Assembly (NCBI GenBank): GCA_965662485.1
Contig: CBFIIL010000058.1
Span: forward strand, 1-6,479
DNA length: 6,479 nt
Direction: 5' to 3'
Source: UBA3537 sp965662485
Lineage (GTDB): Bacteria; Bacteroidota; Bacteroidia; Flavobacteriales; Flavobacteriaceae
In this document: positions 1 to 6,294 of the stretch, piece by piece
How the letters are laid out: the number at the start of each line of letters is the position of its first letter
Numbering within the stretch: position 1 is the first letter of the stretch
Program-made: the position numbers and the translations under genes
The notes under the pieces: generated by a model
What the model was told of the DNA's origin: nothing
The model's input: only the letters and a program-made list of their open reading frames with translations
Databases searched by the model: none

Positions 1-1626
1 GAGGAGTCCAATCGATTTGGAGAGTTGGTCATTCAAGACTTCGACGGTCGCATGAAACCTGTAAATACTTATGCTTCAGAGTTGTTAAGGAAACTGTCAA
101 AAAAAGACACCTATAATAATTATGAAGCCAATCAGGTGTTTTTGTCCATGCATGAGAGTCCCCAATTGTGGTATAATGTGCCTATAATTTATTTAAAACC
201 AAAAAAAGCTGATACTATTCGCAGTGTCATTGGTCTTCCAAAAGAGCAAAAATATGCCGCACTGATTGACTTTTTGGACAAAAATTTAAATTACAAATTA
301 GGCCCATATCTTGAAGAAGCCTACAGTGCACAAGTGCCTACCGCCATTCAAAAAGAATTTAAGGAAGCCGACCAGCGTGTTAGTTTGTTGTTTAATACAT
401 TAGAAGGTGATGCATTACGTCTTTTTCCAATACCAGATGACGAAAATAATAAATGGGTGTCTCCAAAAGAATTTGTTCAACAGGGAATAGTAGTCAGAGA
501 TTCATTATATAGCAATTTTATCAAAACAGGATTCTTAGCCTATCTTGCTACCCTTCAAAATGATAAATTTCAAAAAACTGATTTCACACAAAGTCAAAAA
601 CTTGTTGAAGCCATAAAAAAGACACAACAACGCTATGGAGGCAAAACAATGCTCTCTGAGAAGAAAATAAAAACCGAAATCATCTACAATAAATATGATA
701 TTTTCAAAAAACTGTTCAGTTGGTATATGTATGCTAGTAGTTTGATGTTTGTATTGTTGATTATTCAGATTTTAAAAGATAAAAGTAAAGTGCTGAAAGT
801 TTCGGTAAATATCTTTAAAGTTTTGATTTACGTTTGCTTTGGTCTACACACAGCAGGTTTGATTATACGATGGTATATTTCAGGGCATGCACCATGGAGT
901 GATGCCTATGAATCTATGATTTATGTGGCTTGGGCAACCATGGCTTTTGGAGTAATGCTTGGTCAAAAAAGTAATCTCACTTTTGCCTCAACCGCTTTTG
1001 TAACTGCAATGATTTTGATGATTGCCCACTGGAATTGGATGGACCCTTCCATTGGCAACCTACAGCCTGTTTTGAATAGTTATTGGTTAATGATTCATGT
1101 GGCTGTTATAGTAGGAAGTTATGGGCCAATGGCGTTGGGAATGATTTTAGGAGTCATTAGTTTGTTGCTTATGATTCTAACGACCTCAAAAAACAAAGTA
1201 AAAATGGCGTTAAGTATCAAGGAACTCACCATCATTAATGAAATGGCACTCACAGTGGGGCTTGTTATGCTTACAATTGGTAATTTTCTTGGTGGTATGT
1301 GGGCCAATGAAAGCTGGGGACGCTATTGGGGATGGGATCCAAAAGAAACATGGGCGCTTATTAGTATAATGATTTATGCCTTTGTGATTCATATGCGGCT
1401 TGTTCCAGGATTGAGAAGTCGTCTTGCATTTAATATCGCTTCAATTCTTGCTTTTGGCAGTATAATGATGACTTATTTTGGTGTGAACTTTTATCTCGCT
1501 GGATTGCATTCTTACGCCAAGGATGATCAAGAAATAAGTGTAACTTATATTTTGACAAGTCTTTTAATCCTTACAATAATCAGTGTTTTTGCATATCTAA
1601 AACACCGTAAGTTTTATTCTAAGTAA
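1..1626 (+). CDS. ccsA: Cytochrome c biogenesis protein CcsA (System II), 5' partial, probably the C-terminal part of a ResB-CcsA fusion
   Basis: Membrane protein that handles heme and helps attach it covalently to apocytochromes c on the periplasmic side (System II, Ccs/Res). The reading frame is open from base 1, so the gene starts outside the window. The TTG at 25 is not a credible start, because the residues before it (EESNRFGE) run straight into the conserved-looking stretch LVIQDFDGRMKPVNT. Of 541 visible residues, about the first 235 are soluble, presumably periplasmic. Roughly eight or more hydrophobic helices follow, from about residue 239 to the end. The heme-binding WWD motif is WANESWGRYWGWD at residues 434-446 (nt 1300-1338). 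Candidate heme-ligand histidines flank it: H366 in WLMIHV and H503 in GLHSYA, with another at H296 (GHAPWSDAYES). The soluble N-terminal part fits the long ResB-CcsA fusions of Bacteroidota, but the ResB portion itself is not visible, so the fusion is inferred. The 3' end overlaps the convergent HAD gene by 8 bp. Confidence 0.93.
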   Translation, partial: EESNRFGELVIQDFDGRMKPVNTYASELLRKLSKKDTYNNYEANQVFLSMHESPQLWYNVPIIYLKPKKADTIRSVIGLPKEQKYAALIDFLDKNLNYKLGPYLEEAYSAQVPTAIQKEFKEADQRVSLLFNTLEGDALRLFPIPDDENNKWVSPKEFVQQGIVVRDSLYSNFIKTGFLAYLATLQNDKFQKTDFTQSQKLVEAIKKTQQRYGGKTMLSEKKIKTEIIYNKYDIFKKLFSWYMYASSLMFVLLIIQILKDKSKVLKVSVNIFKVLIYVCFGLHTAGLIIRWYISGHAPWSDAYESMIYVAWATMAFGVMLGQKSNLTFASTAFVTAMILMIAHWNWMDPSIGNLQPVLNSYWLMIHVAVIVGSYGPMALGMILGVISLLLMILTTSKNKVKMALSIKELTIINEMALTVGLVMLTIGNFLGGMWANESWGRYWGWDPKETWALISIMIYAFVIHMRLVPGLRSRLAFNIASILAFGSIMMTYFGVNFYLAGLHSYAKDDQEISVTYILTSLLILTIISVFAYLKHRKFYSK

Positions 1627-2287
1627 AAGAGTTAAAGATCCCTTGAATTTTACTAAAATAGATTTCATTATAATCAGAAATAACCATATCAGCTAAGGTA
1701 TAATCTTGATTTTTTGAATGCTCACTTTTGTAGGCCACACAATAAATACCTGCACGTTTTGCAGCTTTAATGCCATTAGTAGAATCTTCTATAACAAAAC
1801 ATTCATTTGGCAAAGCATTAGCCGCTTTAGCTGCATTAATAAAAATTTCTGGGTGAGGTTTTGAGGCTTTAAGGTCTGCACCACTAAGTTTATTTGAAAA
1901 AAAACGGTCTAGGTTAAAGCGTTTCATCACATTATTTATGGTAAACATGGAGGCAGAGGAGGCTACAATCAACGTTAGACCTTGTTTAAAATAATCATTT
2001 ATTAATTCTTCAACCCCATCAATTAATTGCAAATCGTTATCCTCAAAAAAAAGTTTGGTAAAATAATTGCGTTTGATTTGTACCAATTCTTGGGGATCTT
2101 GCTCAAGATTAAAATATGTACAAAGCTGTACACATATTCCATAAGTGGATTGACCAGTAAAACCTTCATACATTTCTGAAGAAACTTCAATTCCAACTTT
2201 TCCAAACATTTTTTGATAGGCCTTGTGGTGCAGCGGTTCTGTGTCAACAATTACACCATCCATATCAAACAAAACAGCTTTAAGCAT
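1619..2287 (-). CDS. HAD-superfamily hydrolase, beta-phosphoglucomutase-like / sugar-phosphatase type
   Basis: Cytoplasmic HAD subfamily I enzyme of 222 aa, the usual length for the phosphatase and beta-phosphoglucomutase group. All four HAD motifs are present. Motif I is DMDGVIVDTE, with nucleophile D8 and acid/base D10. Motif II is S111 in VASSAS, motif III is K143 in SKPHPEIF, and motif IV is E167-D168 in VIEDSTNGI, which binds Mg2+. A helical cap lies between motifs I and II at about residues 16-85. The E-P-L-H-H after motif I and the K-P-H-P-E-I-F segment resemble phosphatases acting on small sugar phosphates. The cap segment FTGQSTYG lacks the G-V-S-R-E-D pattern I associate with true beta-phosphoglucomutases, so a phosphatase is more likely than a mutase. 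The substrate cannot be read from sequence. The ATG at 2287 follows an A-rich leader and sits directly before the motif I strand. The gene converges on ccsA and diverges from the small membrane gene at 2393. Confidence 0.9.
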   Translation of the reverse strand: MLKAVLFDMDGVIVDTEPLHHKAYQKMFGKVGIEVSSEMYEGFTGQSTYGICVQLCTYFNLEQDPQELVQIKRNYFTKLFFEDNDLQLIDGVEELINDYFKQGLTLIVASSASMFTINNVMKRFNLDRFFSNKLSGADLKASKPHPEIFINAAKAANALPNECFVIEDSTNGIKAAKRAGIYCVAYKSEHSKNQDYTLADMVISDYNEIYFSKIQGIFNSFT

Positions 2288-2305
2288 AATTCATTTTTTT
2301 TTACG

Positions 2306-2327
2306 AATATAATTCTTCGATTATATT
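2306..2327. repeat. AT-only inverted repeat in the divergent intergenic region
   Basis: AATATAAT (2306-2313) and ATTATATT (2320-2327) form a perfect 8-bp inverted repeat around the 6-nt loop TCTTCG. On the + strand a run of T follows, but no + strand gene ends nearby, so a terminator role there is unlikely. It lies 19-40 bp upstream of the HAD start. It could be an operator or part of a promoter, but in such AT-rich DNA it could also be chance. Confidence 0.3.
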
Positions 2328-2340
2328 TTTTTTCATTTTA

Positions 2341-2371
2341 TTGAACATTTAATATATTTTTTTTATTTTTA
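2341..2371 (+). promoter_or_regulatory. Possible Bacteroidota-type promoter for the small membrane gene
   Basis: TTG (2341-2343) is followed after 20 nt by TATTTTTA (2364-2371). This matches the Bacteroidota -7 consensus TAnnTTTG in all but the final G, and the spacer lies within the 17-23 nt range. It lies 21 nt upstream of the ATG at 2393. The region is a long T/A run, so a chance match is quite possible. Confidence 0.3.
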
Positions 2372-2392
2372 AACTCTAAAACTAATGCTTCA

Positions 2393-2578
2393 ATGAAATT
2401 TGTAAAATTATTAGGAATTACCAACGCGCTATTGCTCATGTTGTGTGTTCTAATTATAATTGTCTCTGAATATTTGTTTTTTTCAGGACATGAACTACAC
2501 GGAATTTTTGTAGGGATCTGGGCGCCTATGCTTGTGGGTCTAATGATATTTTTTAAACTGTTTCGCCTTGGCCGCTAA
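2393..2578 (+). CDS. Small two-helix membrane protein of unknown function (61 aa)
   Basis: I do not recognise a named family. The 61-residue product starts MKFVKLLG and has two hydrophobic helices, at about residues 7-29 and 38-55. They are joined by a short polar turn, SGHELHG, with two histidines and a glutamate. The second helix carries IWAPMLVGLM, with a Trp-Ala-Pro kink. The end is positively charged (KLFRLGR), which by the positive-inside rule places it in the cytoplasm, as does the N-terminal Lys pair, giving a hairpin with both ends inside. Support for a real gene is the clean membrane-protein composition, a start just after an A/T-rich leader, same-strand position before the PLP enzyme and bshB1, and an overlapping second membrane ORF. 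The loop histidines could bind a metal or heme, but that is speculation. The homologue distribution cannot be seen from here. Confidence 0.65.
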   Translation: MKFVKLLGITNALLLMLCVLIIIVSEYLFFSGHELHGIFVGIWAPMLVGLMIFFKLFRLGR

Positions 2579-2675
2579 CGACATCGTATTATATTTTTCC
2601 ATTTTCGTTTCCGTTTGCGTTGCAATTTGGGCTTTTGTTCTTATCAAACAATTCAACGACTTAGATAATAAATAG
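2568..2675 (+). CDS. Candidate tiny single-helix membrane protein (35 aa, TTG start)
   Basis: This small ORF has no ATG, but reading from TTG at 2568 gives 35 residues ending in TAG (2673-2675). It begins MAANDIVLYFSIF, has one strong hydrophobic helix at about residues 6-28 containing a tryptophan (AIWAFVLI), and ends with a polar, charged tail, KQFNDLDNK. That layout of short polar N-terminus, single helix and charged tail is typical of real small membrane proteins rather than random noncoding DNA. The start overlaps the end of the 61-aa gene by 11 bp in another frame, which suggests translational coupling. The ORF ends 19 nt before the ATG of the PLP enzyme, filling an otherwise unexplained 116-nt gap. 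TTG starts are uncommon in this phylum and no Shine-Dalgarno is visible, so this remains a candidate. A frameshifted extension of the 61-aa protein is the alternative. Confidence 0.4.
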   Translation: MAANDIVLYFSIFVSVCVAIWAFVLIKQFNDLDNK

Positions 2676-2694
2676 CGTTTAATAAACTCTTTTA

Positions 2695-3852
2695 ATGTCA
2701 AAACAAAAAATAGGTCAAAACACTATTTGCACCCACACCGGTGCTGTAGATGATCCTCTTTTTCAAGGGGTAGTATCTCCAATATATCTTTCCACATCTT
2801 ATGATTTTTTGGATCAAGAAACAAAGCGCTATCCGCGCTATTTTAATACGCCAAATCAGGAACATTTGAGCAAAAAAATTGCTGCGTTAGAAGATACAGA
2901 AGCAGGAATGCTATTTTCATCAGGTTTGGCCGCTGTATCTGCTGTAATGCTTACTTTTTTAAAATCTGGAGATCATGCTGTTGTCCAAAATGACATTTAC
3001 GGAGGAACACGTAATTTTATTGAATCTCATTTTAAGTCCTATGGTATTCAATACACCTTTACCAAAGATTTGTCAATCAATTCTTTTGAGGAATGTATTA
3101 AAAAAAATACAAAACTTATATATGTTGAAACACCATCAAATCCACTACTTAAATTAGTTGATTTGTTTGCCATCGCAAAATTGGCAAAGTCTCATAACAT
3201 TATTTCAGCAATTGACAATACTTTTGCAACACCCATTGTTCAAAAGCCTCACACGCTTGGTATTGATGTTGTCATTCATTCTGCGACAAAATACTTTGGA
3301 GGGCATAGCGATATTAGTGCTGGTGCAATCGCATCTACTCAAAATTATGTAGATAAAATCTGGAATTTAGCGAAAGATTTTGGTGGTAATCTTAGTGATT
3401 TTTCAGTTTGGATGCTAGAAAGAAGTATGAAAACTTTAGCCATCCGCGTTAAAGCTCAGCAAAAAAATGCAAAAAAAATGGCTCGATTTTTAGAAAAACA
3501 CTCGGGTGTTGATAATGTGTATTATCCCGGTTTAAAATCTCATGAGCATCATCAACTTGCAAAAACTCAAATGAAAGGTTTTGGCGCAATGCTATCTTTT
3601 GAATTATCAAATGCATACGACACGGTTTTGTTTTTAAAATCATTACAATTGATAAAACCTTCAATGAGTTTGGCTGGCGTTGAAAGTACAATGATTTTGC
3701 CTGCTATAGCATCTCATGCCTTACTTTCTGAATCAGACCGCCTTTCACAAGGTATTACAGATCAATTGATACGTTTTTCTGTTGGAATTGAATCTAAAAA
3801 AGATTTAATAAACGATATTGAACAAGCTTTGAGTTTAAGTAAAAAACATTAG
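2695..3852 (+). CDS. Cys/Met-metabolism PLP-dependent enzyme (cystathionine gamma-synthase / gamma-lyase-like)
   Basis: Cytosolic fold-type I PLP enzyme of the trans-sulfuration family, 385 aa, full length for the family. Visible landmarks are Y46 and R48 in YPRYFNTPN (phosphate contact from the neighbouring subunit), SSGLAA at 75-80 (phosphate loop), Y102 in NDIYGGT (stacks on the PLP ring), D174 in AIDNTFATP (pyridine nitrogen) and the Schiff-base lysine K199 in HSATKYFGGHSD. The C-terminal domain has SLAGVES (325-331) and R360 in IRFSVGIE, which should bind the substrate carboxylate. E330 falls where gamma-synthases and gamma-lyases carry Glu and cystathionine beta-lyases usually carry an aromatic residue, so gamma chemistry is favoured. 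Synthase, gamma-lyase and methionine gamma-lyase cannot be separated with confidence. One oddity is that the usual YSRxGNPT motif is replaced by YPRYFNTPN. The stop is only 4 nt before bshB1, implying one transcript. Confidence 0.88.
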   Translation: MSKQKIGQNTICTHTGAVDDPLFQGVVSPIYLSTSYDFLDQETKRYPRYFNTPNQEHLSKKIAALEDTEAGMLFSSGLAAVSAVMLTFLKSGDHAVVQNDIYGGTRNFIESHFKSYGIQYTFTKDLSINSFEECIKKNTKLIYVETPSNPLLKLVDLFAIAKLAKSHNIISAIDNTFATPIVQKPHTLGIDVVIHSATKYFGGHSDISAGAIASTQNYVDKIWNLAKDFGGNLSDFSVWMLERSMKTLAIRVKAQQKNAKKMARFLEKHSGVDNVYYPGLKSHEHHQLAKTQMKGFGAMLSFELSNAYDTVLFLKSLQLIKPSMSLAGVESTMILPAIASHALLSESDRLSQGITDQLIRFSVGIESKKDLINDIEQALSLSKKH

Positions 3853-3856
3853 CATC

Positions 3857-4576
3857 ATGAAAGTAGACATTCTTGCATTTGGCGCACATCCAGACGATGT
3901 AGAGTTGTCCTGTGGTGGAACCCTTCACAAAGCAATTCTTGAGGGAAAAACAGTTGCAATAATTGATCTTACTCGTGGAGAGCTTGGGACAAGAGGAACC
4001 GCAAAAATACGAAAAGCTGAGGCAAGTGCTGCCGCAAAAATTTTAGGAGCATCCTTTAGAGAAAATTTAGAATTTCCAGATGGTTTTGTATTTAACACCA
4101 AGGAAAATCAACTAGAAATCATCAAAAAAATTAGAGCATATCAGCCGCAGATTGTTTTTTGTAATGCTGTTGACGACCGTCACACCGATCATGCCAAATC
4201 AAATGCTTTGGTGCGTGAAGCCTGTTTTTTAAGTGGCTTAACAAAAATCAAAACAGAAAGCAAAAAAGGAGAGAAGCAAAATGCTTGGCGCCCCAGTGCT
4301 GTGTACAGTTATATTCAATGGAAAAATATTACGCCAGACTTCGTAGTTGATATTAGTTCTACTATAGATATCAAAATGGCTGCCGTAGCCGCCTACAAGT
4401 CTCAATTCTTTGATCCTAACAACTCAGAGCCAGAAACTCCAATTTCGAGTCAAAATTTTATGGATAGTATTCGTTACAGAGCTGCAGATCTTGGACGCTT
4501 GGTCTTTACAAATTACGCGGAAGGGTTTACGGCCGACAGACTTTTGGCAGTGGACTCCATATTTGATTTAAAATAA
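3857..4576 (+). CDS. bshB1: Bacillithiol biosynthesis deacetylase BshB1
   Basis: Zinc-dependent LmbE/PIG-L-family deacetylase that removes the acetyl group from GlcNAc-malate to give GlcN-malate. This is the second step of bacillithiol synthesis, between BshA (glycosyltransferase) and BshC (cysteine addition), and takes place in the cytoplasm. The 239-aa length is typical. The N-terminus MKVDILAFGAHPDDVELSCGG carries the AHPDD motif: H11 and D14 are zinc ligands and D13 is the likely catalytic base. The third ligand is H112 in DDRHTDH (106-112). The TRGELGTRGT (39-48) and ESxxKGEKQ-type segments, the internal Y-I-Q-W (152-155) and the YKSQF (180-184) followed by the C-terminal YAEGF (220-224) all fit BshB1 rather than generic LmbE proteins. 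The ATG at 3857 follows the PLP-enzyme stop by 4 nt, so the two are co-transcribed. No terminator separates it from the tRNA downstream, so read-through into tRNA-His is possible. Confidence 0.95.
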   Translation: MKVDILAFGAHPDDVELSCGGTLHKAILEGKTVAIIDLTRGELGTRGTAKIRKAEASAAAKILGASFRENLEFPDGFVFNTKENQLEIIKKIRAYQPQIVFCNAVDDRHTDHAKSNALVREACFLSGLTKIKTESKKGEKQNAWRPSAVYSYIQWKNITPDFVVDISSTIDIKMAAVAAYKSQFFDPNNSEPETPISSQNFMDSIRYRAADLGRLVFTNYAEGFTADRLLAVDSIFDLK

Positions 4577-4590
4577 ATTAAAAAAAAATC

Positions 4591-4621
4591 TTTGTGCAAA
4601 AACATAAATGAATTACATTTG
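4591..4621 (+). promoter_or_regulatory. Bacteroidota consensus promoter for tRNA-His
   Basis: TTTG (4591-4594, the -33 element) and TACATTTG (4614-4621, the -7 element) are separated by 19 nt. Both match the Bacteroidota primary sigma-factor consensus TTTG / TAnnTTTG exactly. Transcription would start at about 4626-4629, giving a leader of roughly 20 nt before the tRNA. It is the only perfect consensus promoter I found in the window, as expected for a stable RNA gene. Confidence 0.85.
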
Positions 4622-4645
4622 CAAACGCATTTTTATATGCTAAAC

Positions 4646-4723
4646 GGTGGTTGTAGCTCAGTTGGTTAGAGCGCCTGATTGTGGTTCAGGAGGTCGTCGG
4701 TTCGAGACCGATCTTCCACCCCA
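4646..4723 (+). tRNA. tRNA-His (anticodon GTG), CCA encoded
   Basis: The cloverleaf folds as follows: G-1 at 4646, acceptor 4647-4653 with 4713-4719, D stem GCTC/GAGC (4656-4659 with 4669-4672), anticodon stem CCTGA/TCAGG (4674-4678 with 4686-4690), loop TTGTGGT with anticodon GTG at 4681-4683, a 5-nt variable loop, and T stem 4696-4700 with 4708-4712 around TTCGAGA. The extra 5' G opposite C73 (4720) is the hallmark identity element of tRNA-His. CCA is encoded at 4721-4723. An oddity is that acceptor pairs 5:68 (4651/4715) and 6:67 (4652/4714) are both U-U. The outer four pairs and pair 7:66 are canonical, so the gene still looks functional. It has its own promoter and terminator. Confidence 0.96.
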
Positions 4724-4727
4724 AAAC

Positions 4728-4759
4728 AAAAAGCTTCTCTGTTAAAGAGAAGCTTTTTT
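4728..4759. terminator. Bidirectional intrinsic terminator between tRNA-His and the M28 peptidase gene
   Basis: AGCTTCTCT (4732-4740) pairs perfectly with AGAGAAGCT (4746-4754) around the 5-nt loop GTTAA. Flanking A (4728-4731) and T (4755-4758) runs can extend the stem to 13 bp. The T run ends at 4759 for + strand transcription. The A run on the left gives a U tract for - strand transcription, so the same hairpin can end both the tRNA transcript and the convergent peptidase transcript, whose stop codon lies 20 nt away. Confidence 0.9.
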
Positions 4760-4779
4760 GGTTTAAGATATTTATGTTG

Positions 4780-6294
4780 TTACTCTACAGCTTTATCTAC
4801 CGTAACGCGTTTTTTTCTGTTGGCCAATTCCCATGCTGTATAAAAGACAAGACGCGTTCTGTTTTCTAATAAATCGTATTCTATTTTATCAGGTGTATCT
4901 GTAGCTTTATGATAATCTGCATGTGTTCCATTAAAATAAAAAATGATTGGAATATTATTTTTCGCAAAATTGTAATGATCTGAACGGTAATAAAAACGAT
5001 TGGGGTCGTTTTCATCGTTGTATGTGTAATCCAATTCTATGTTAGTATATGTATTATTTACTTTCTCAGACAATTCATGAAGTTCTGTACTTAATTTATC
5101 ACTTCCAATAAGATAGATATAGTTACGTCTACCAACTTTTCGTTTAGGATCAGTTCTACCAATCATGTCTATGTTTAGGTTGGCTACTGTGCTTTCTAAA
5201 GAAACAACAGGGTCATAATCTGTATAGTATTGAGATCCTAGAAGCCCTTTTTCTTCCCCAGTTACGTGCAAAAAAATTATAGATCTTTTGGGACCATCTC
5301 CATTTTCAACTGCTTTTTGAAAGGCTTCAGCAATTTCTAATAGCGCTACTGTCCCAGAGCCATCATCATCAGCACCATTAAAAACTTCTCCGTCGTGCAT
5401 GCCCACATGGTCAAGATGTGCAGAAAGAATGATATATTCTTCAGGTTTTTCTTCACCAGGAATCATAGCAACAACATTTTCTGAACTTACAGGTTCAGAA
5501 ACATTTTCATACTGAATAGATATTTGCTGAGCATACAAACCATTAGAACTCTGAATAAGATTAGTCCCCATTTCTGAGCTTGCCAAAAACCCATAAAATG
5601 AGTTGGTATCAACATCAAGTGCCAAATTACTTTCGCCACCACGTTTTTCAATGGCTTTATAATAAGACGAATAGCGTTTGAACATAGCATTATCTATAAG
5701 TACAAATGCTTTTGCACCTAATTCTTTTGCGAGATTACGTTTTGAACTCAGCGCTTGCCTGCCGTTGGACCATTTAGAAATTTTATTGTTTCCAGAAACA
5801 ATATAGTTGTCATTTTCGTCTTTTGGCTCACCAGCTATGGCAACCACTATTTTTCCAGCAACATCCAAATCTTTATAATCATTATATAAGGTATTTTTAA
5901 TTCCATATCCGACAAAAACAAACTCTTGTGCTTCAATTTTTGTAGTTTCTCCAGATGCAACAGCAACAAAGTCATCGTAATAACTAAAAGTTTGATCTCC
6001 GATAGATATACTAACTTTAGGAGTTTTTACAAGCTTTAATGGAACGTTTTGAAAATAATTGCCATTAGCTTTTGCAGCACCAACGCTTAACGATTGATAT
6101 TTTTGTTTAAGATATTTAACAGCTGTTTTTTGCCCATCTGTACCCGTTTCTCTACCCTGAAATTCATCAGAAGCATAGATGTAGAGCTTTTCTTTTAGTT
6201 CATCAGCATTAATTTCATTCGCATAGATACTTGGATTTTGTGAAAAAAGTGAAAATGACACGAGCAATAAACAAAATAGGAGATAATTTTTCAT
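4780..6294 (-). CDS. Secreted M28-family zinc metallopeptidase with PA-type insert
   Basis: Exported aminopeptidase-like enzyme of 504 aa. The N-terminus MKNYLLFCLLLVSFSLFSQN is a Sec signal peptide, with cleavage likely near residue 18-20. No lipobox cysteine sits at the cleavage point, so it is periplasmic or secreted rather than a lipoprotein. An N-terminal segment is followed by a PA-like region at about 120-270. The M28 catalytic domain runs from about 272 to 490. The two-zinc site is complete: H293 in SAHLDHVG, bridging D309 in NGADDDGSG, general base E347 and ligand E348 in TGEEKGLLGS, D376 in NIDMIGR, and H462 in ADYHKATDTPDKI. M28 enzymes release N-terminal residues from peptides, and some act on modified or C-terminal substrates, so specificity is not predictable. 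The likely role is peptide scavenging in the envelope. No C-terminal Por sorting domain is seen. The ATG at 6294 precedes the signal peptide directly and follows an A-rich leader. The gene converges on tRNA-His and shares its terminator. Confidence 0.93.
   Translation of the reverse strand: MKNYLLFCLLLVSFSLFSQNPSIYANEINADELKEKLYIYASDEFQGRETGTDGQKTAVKYLKQKYQSLSVGAAKANGNYFQNVPLKLVKTPKVSISIGDQTFSYYDDFVAVASGETTKIEAQEFVFVGYGIKNTLYNDYKDLDVAGKIVVAIAGEPKDENDNYIVSGNNKISKWSNGRQALSSKRNLAKELGAKAFVLIDNAMFKRYSSYYKAIEKRGGESNLALDVDTNSFYGFLASSEMGTNLIQSSNGLYAQQISIQYENVSEPVSSENVVAMIPGEEKPEEYIILSAHLDHVGMHDGEVFNGADDDGSGTVALLEIAEAFQKAVENGDGPKRSIIFLHVTGEEKGLLGSQYYTDYDPVVSLESTVANLNIDMIGRTDPKRKVGRRNYIYLIGSDKLSTELHELSEKVNNTYTNIELDYTYNDENDPNRFYYRSDHYNFAKNNIPIIFYFNGTHADYHKATDTPDKIEYDLLENRTRLVFYTAWELANRKKRVTVDKAVE

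Noticed and set aside
25..27. TTG as the start codon of the cytochrome c biogenesis gene
   Set aside because: The frame is open back to base 1 and the preceding residues look like part of the same conserved region, so the gene is simply cut by the window edge.
1119..1392. Two - strand ORFs of about 60 aa inside ccsA
   Set aside because: They are antisense to the membrane-spanning part of ccsA, including the WWD-motif region, and have no recognisable features of their own.
2543..2600. Programmed ribosomal frameshift joining the 61-aa ORF to the downstream 35-residue frame
   Set aside because: Joining them needs a +1 shift. The slippery-looking TTTAAAC (2552-2558) would suit a -1 shift from a frame that has a stop just upstream. 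The phase does not fit, so two separate ORFs are simpler.
3449..3691. 80-aa - strand ORF inside the PLP enzyme gene
   Set aside because: It is antisense to a well-supported coding region and its composition reflects the opposite strand.
4681..4869. 62-aa + strand ORF running from the tRNA anticodon into the peptidase 3' end
   Set aside because: It starts inside tRNA-His, crosses the terminator hairpin and overlaps the M28 gene antisense, so it is a shadow.
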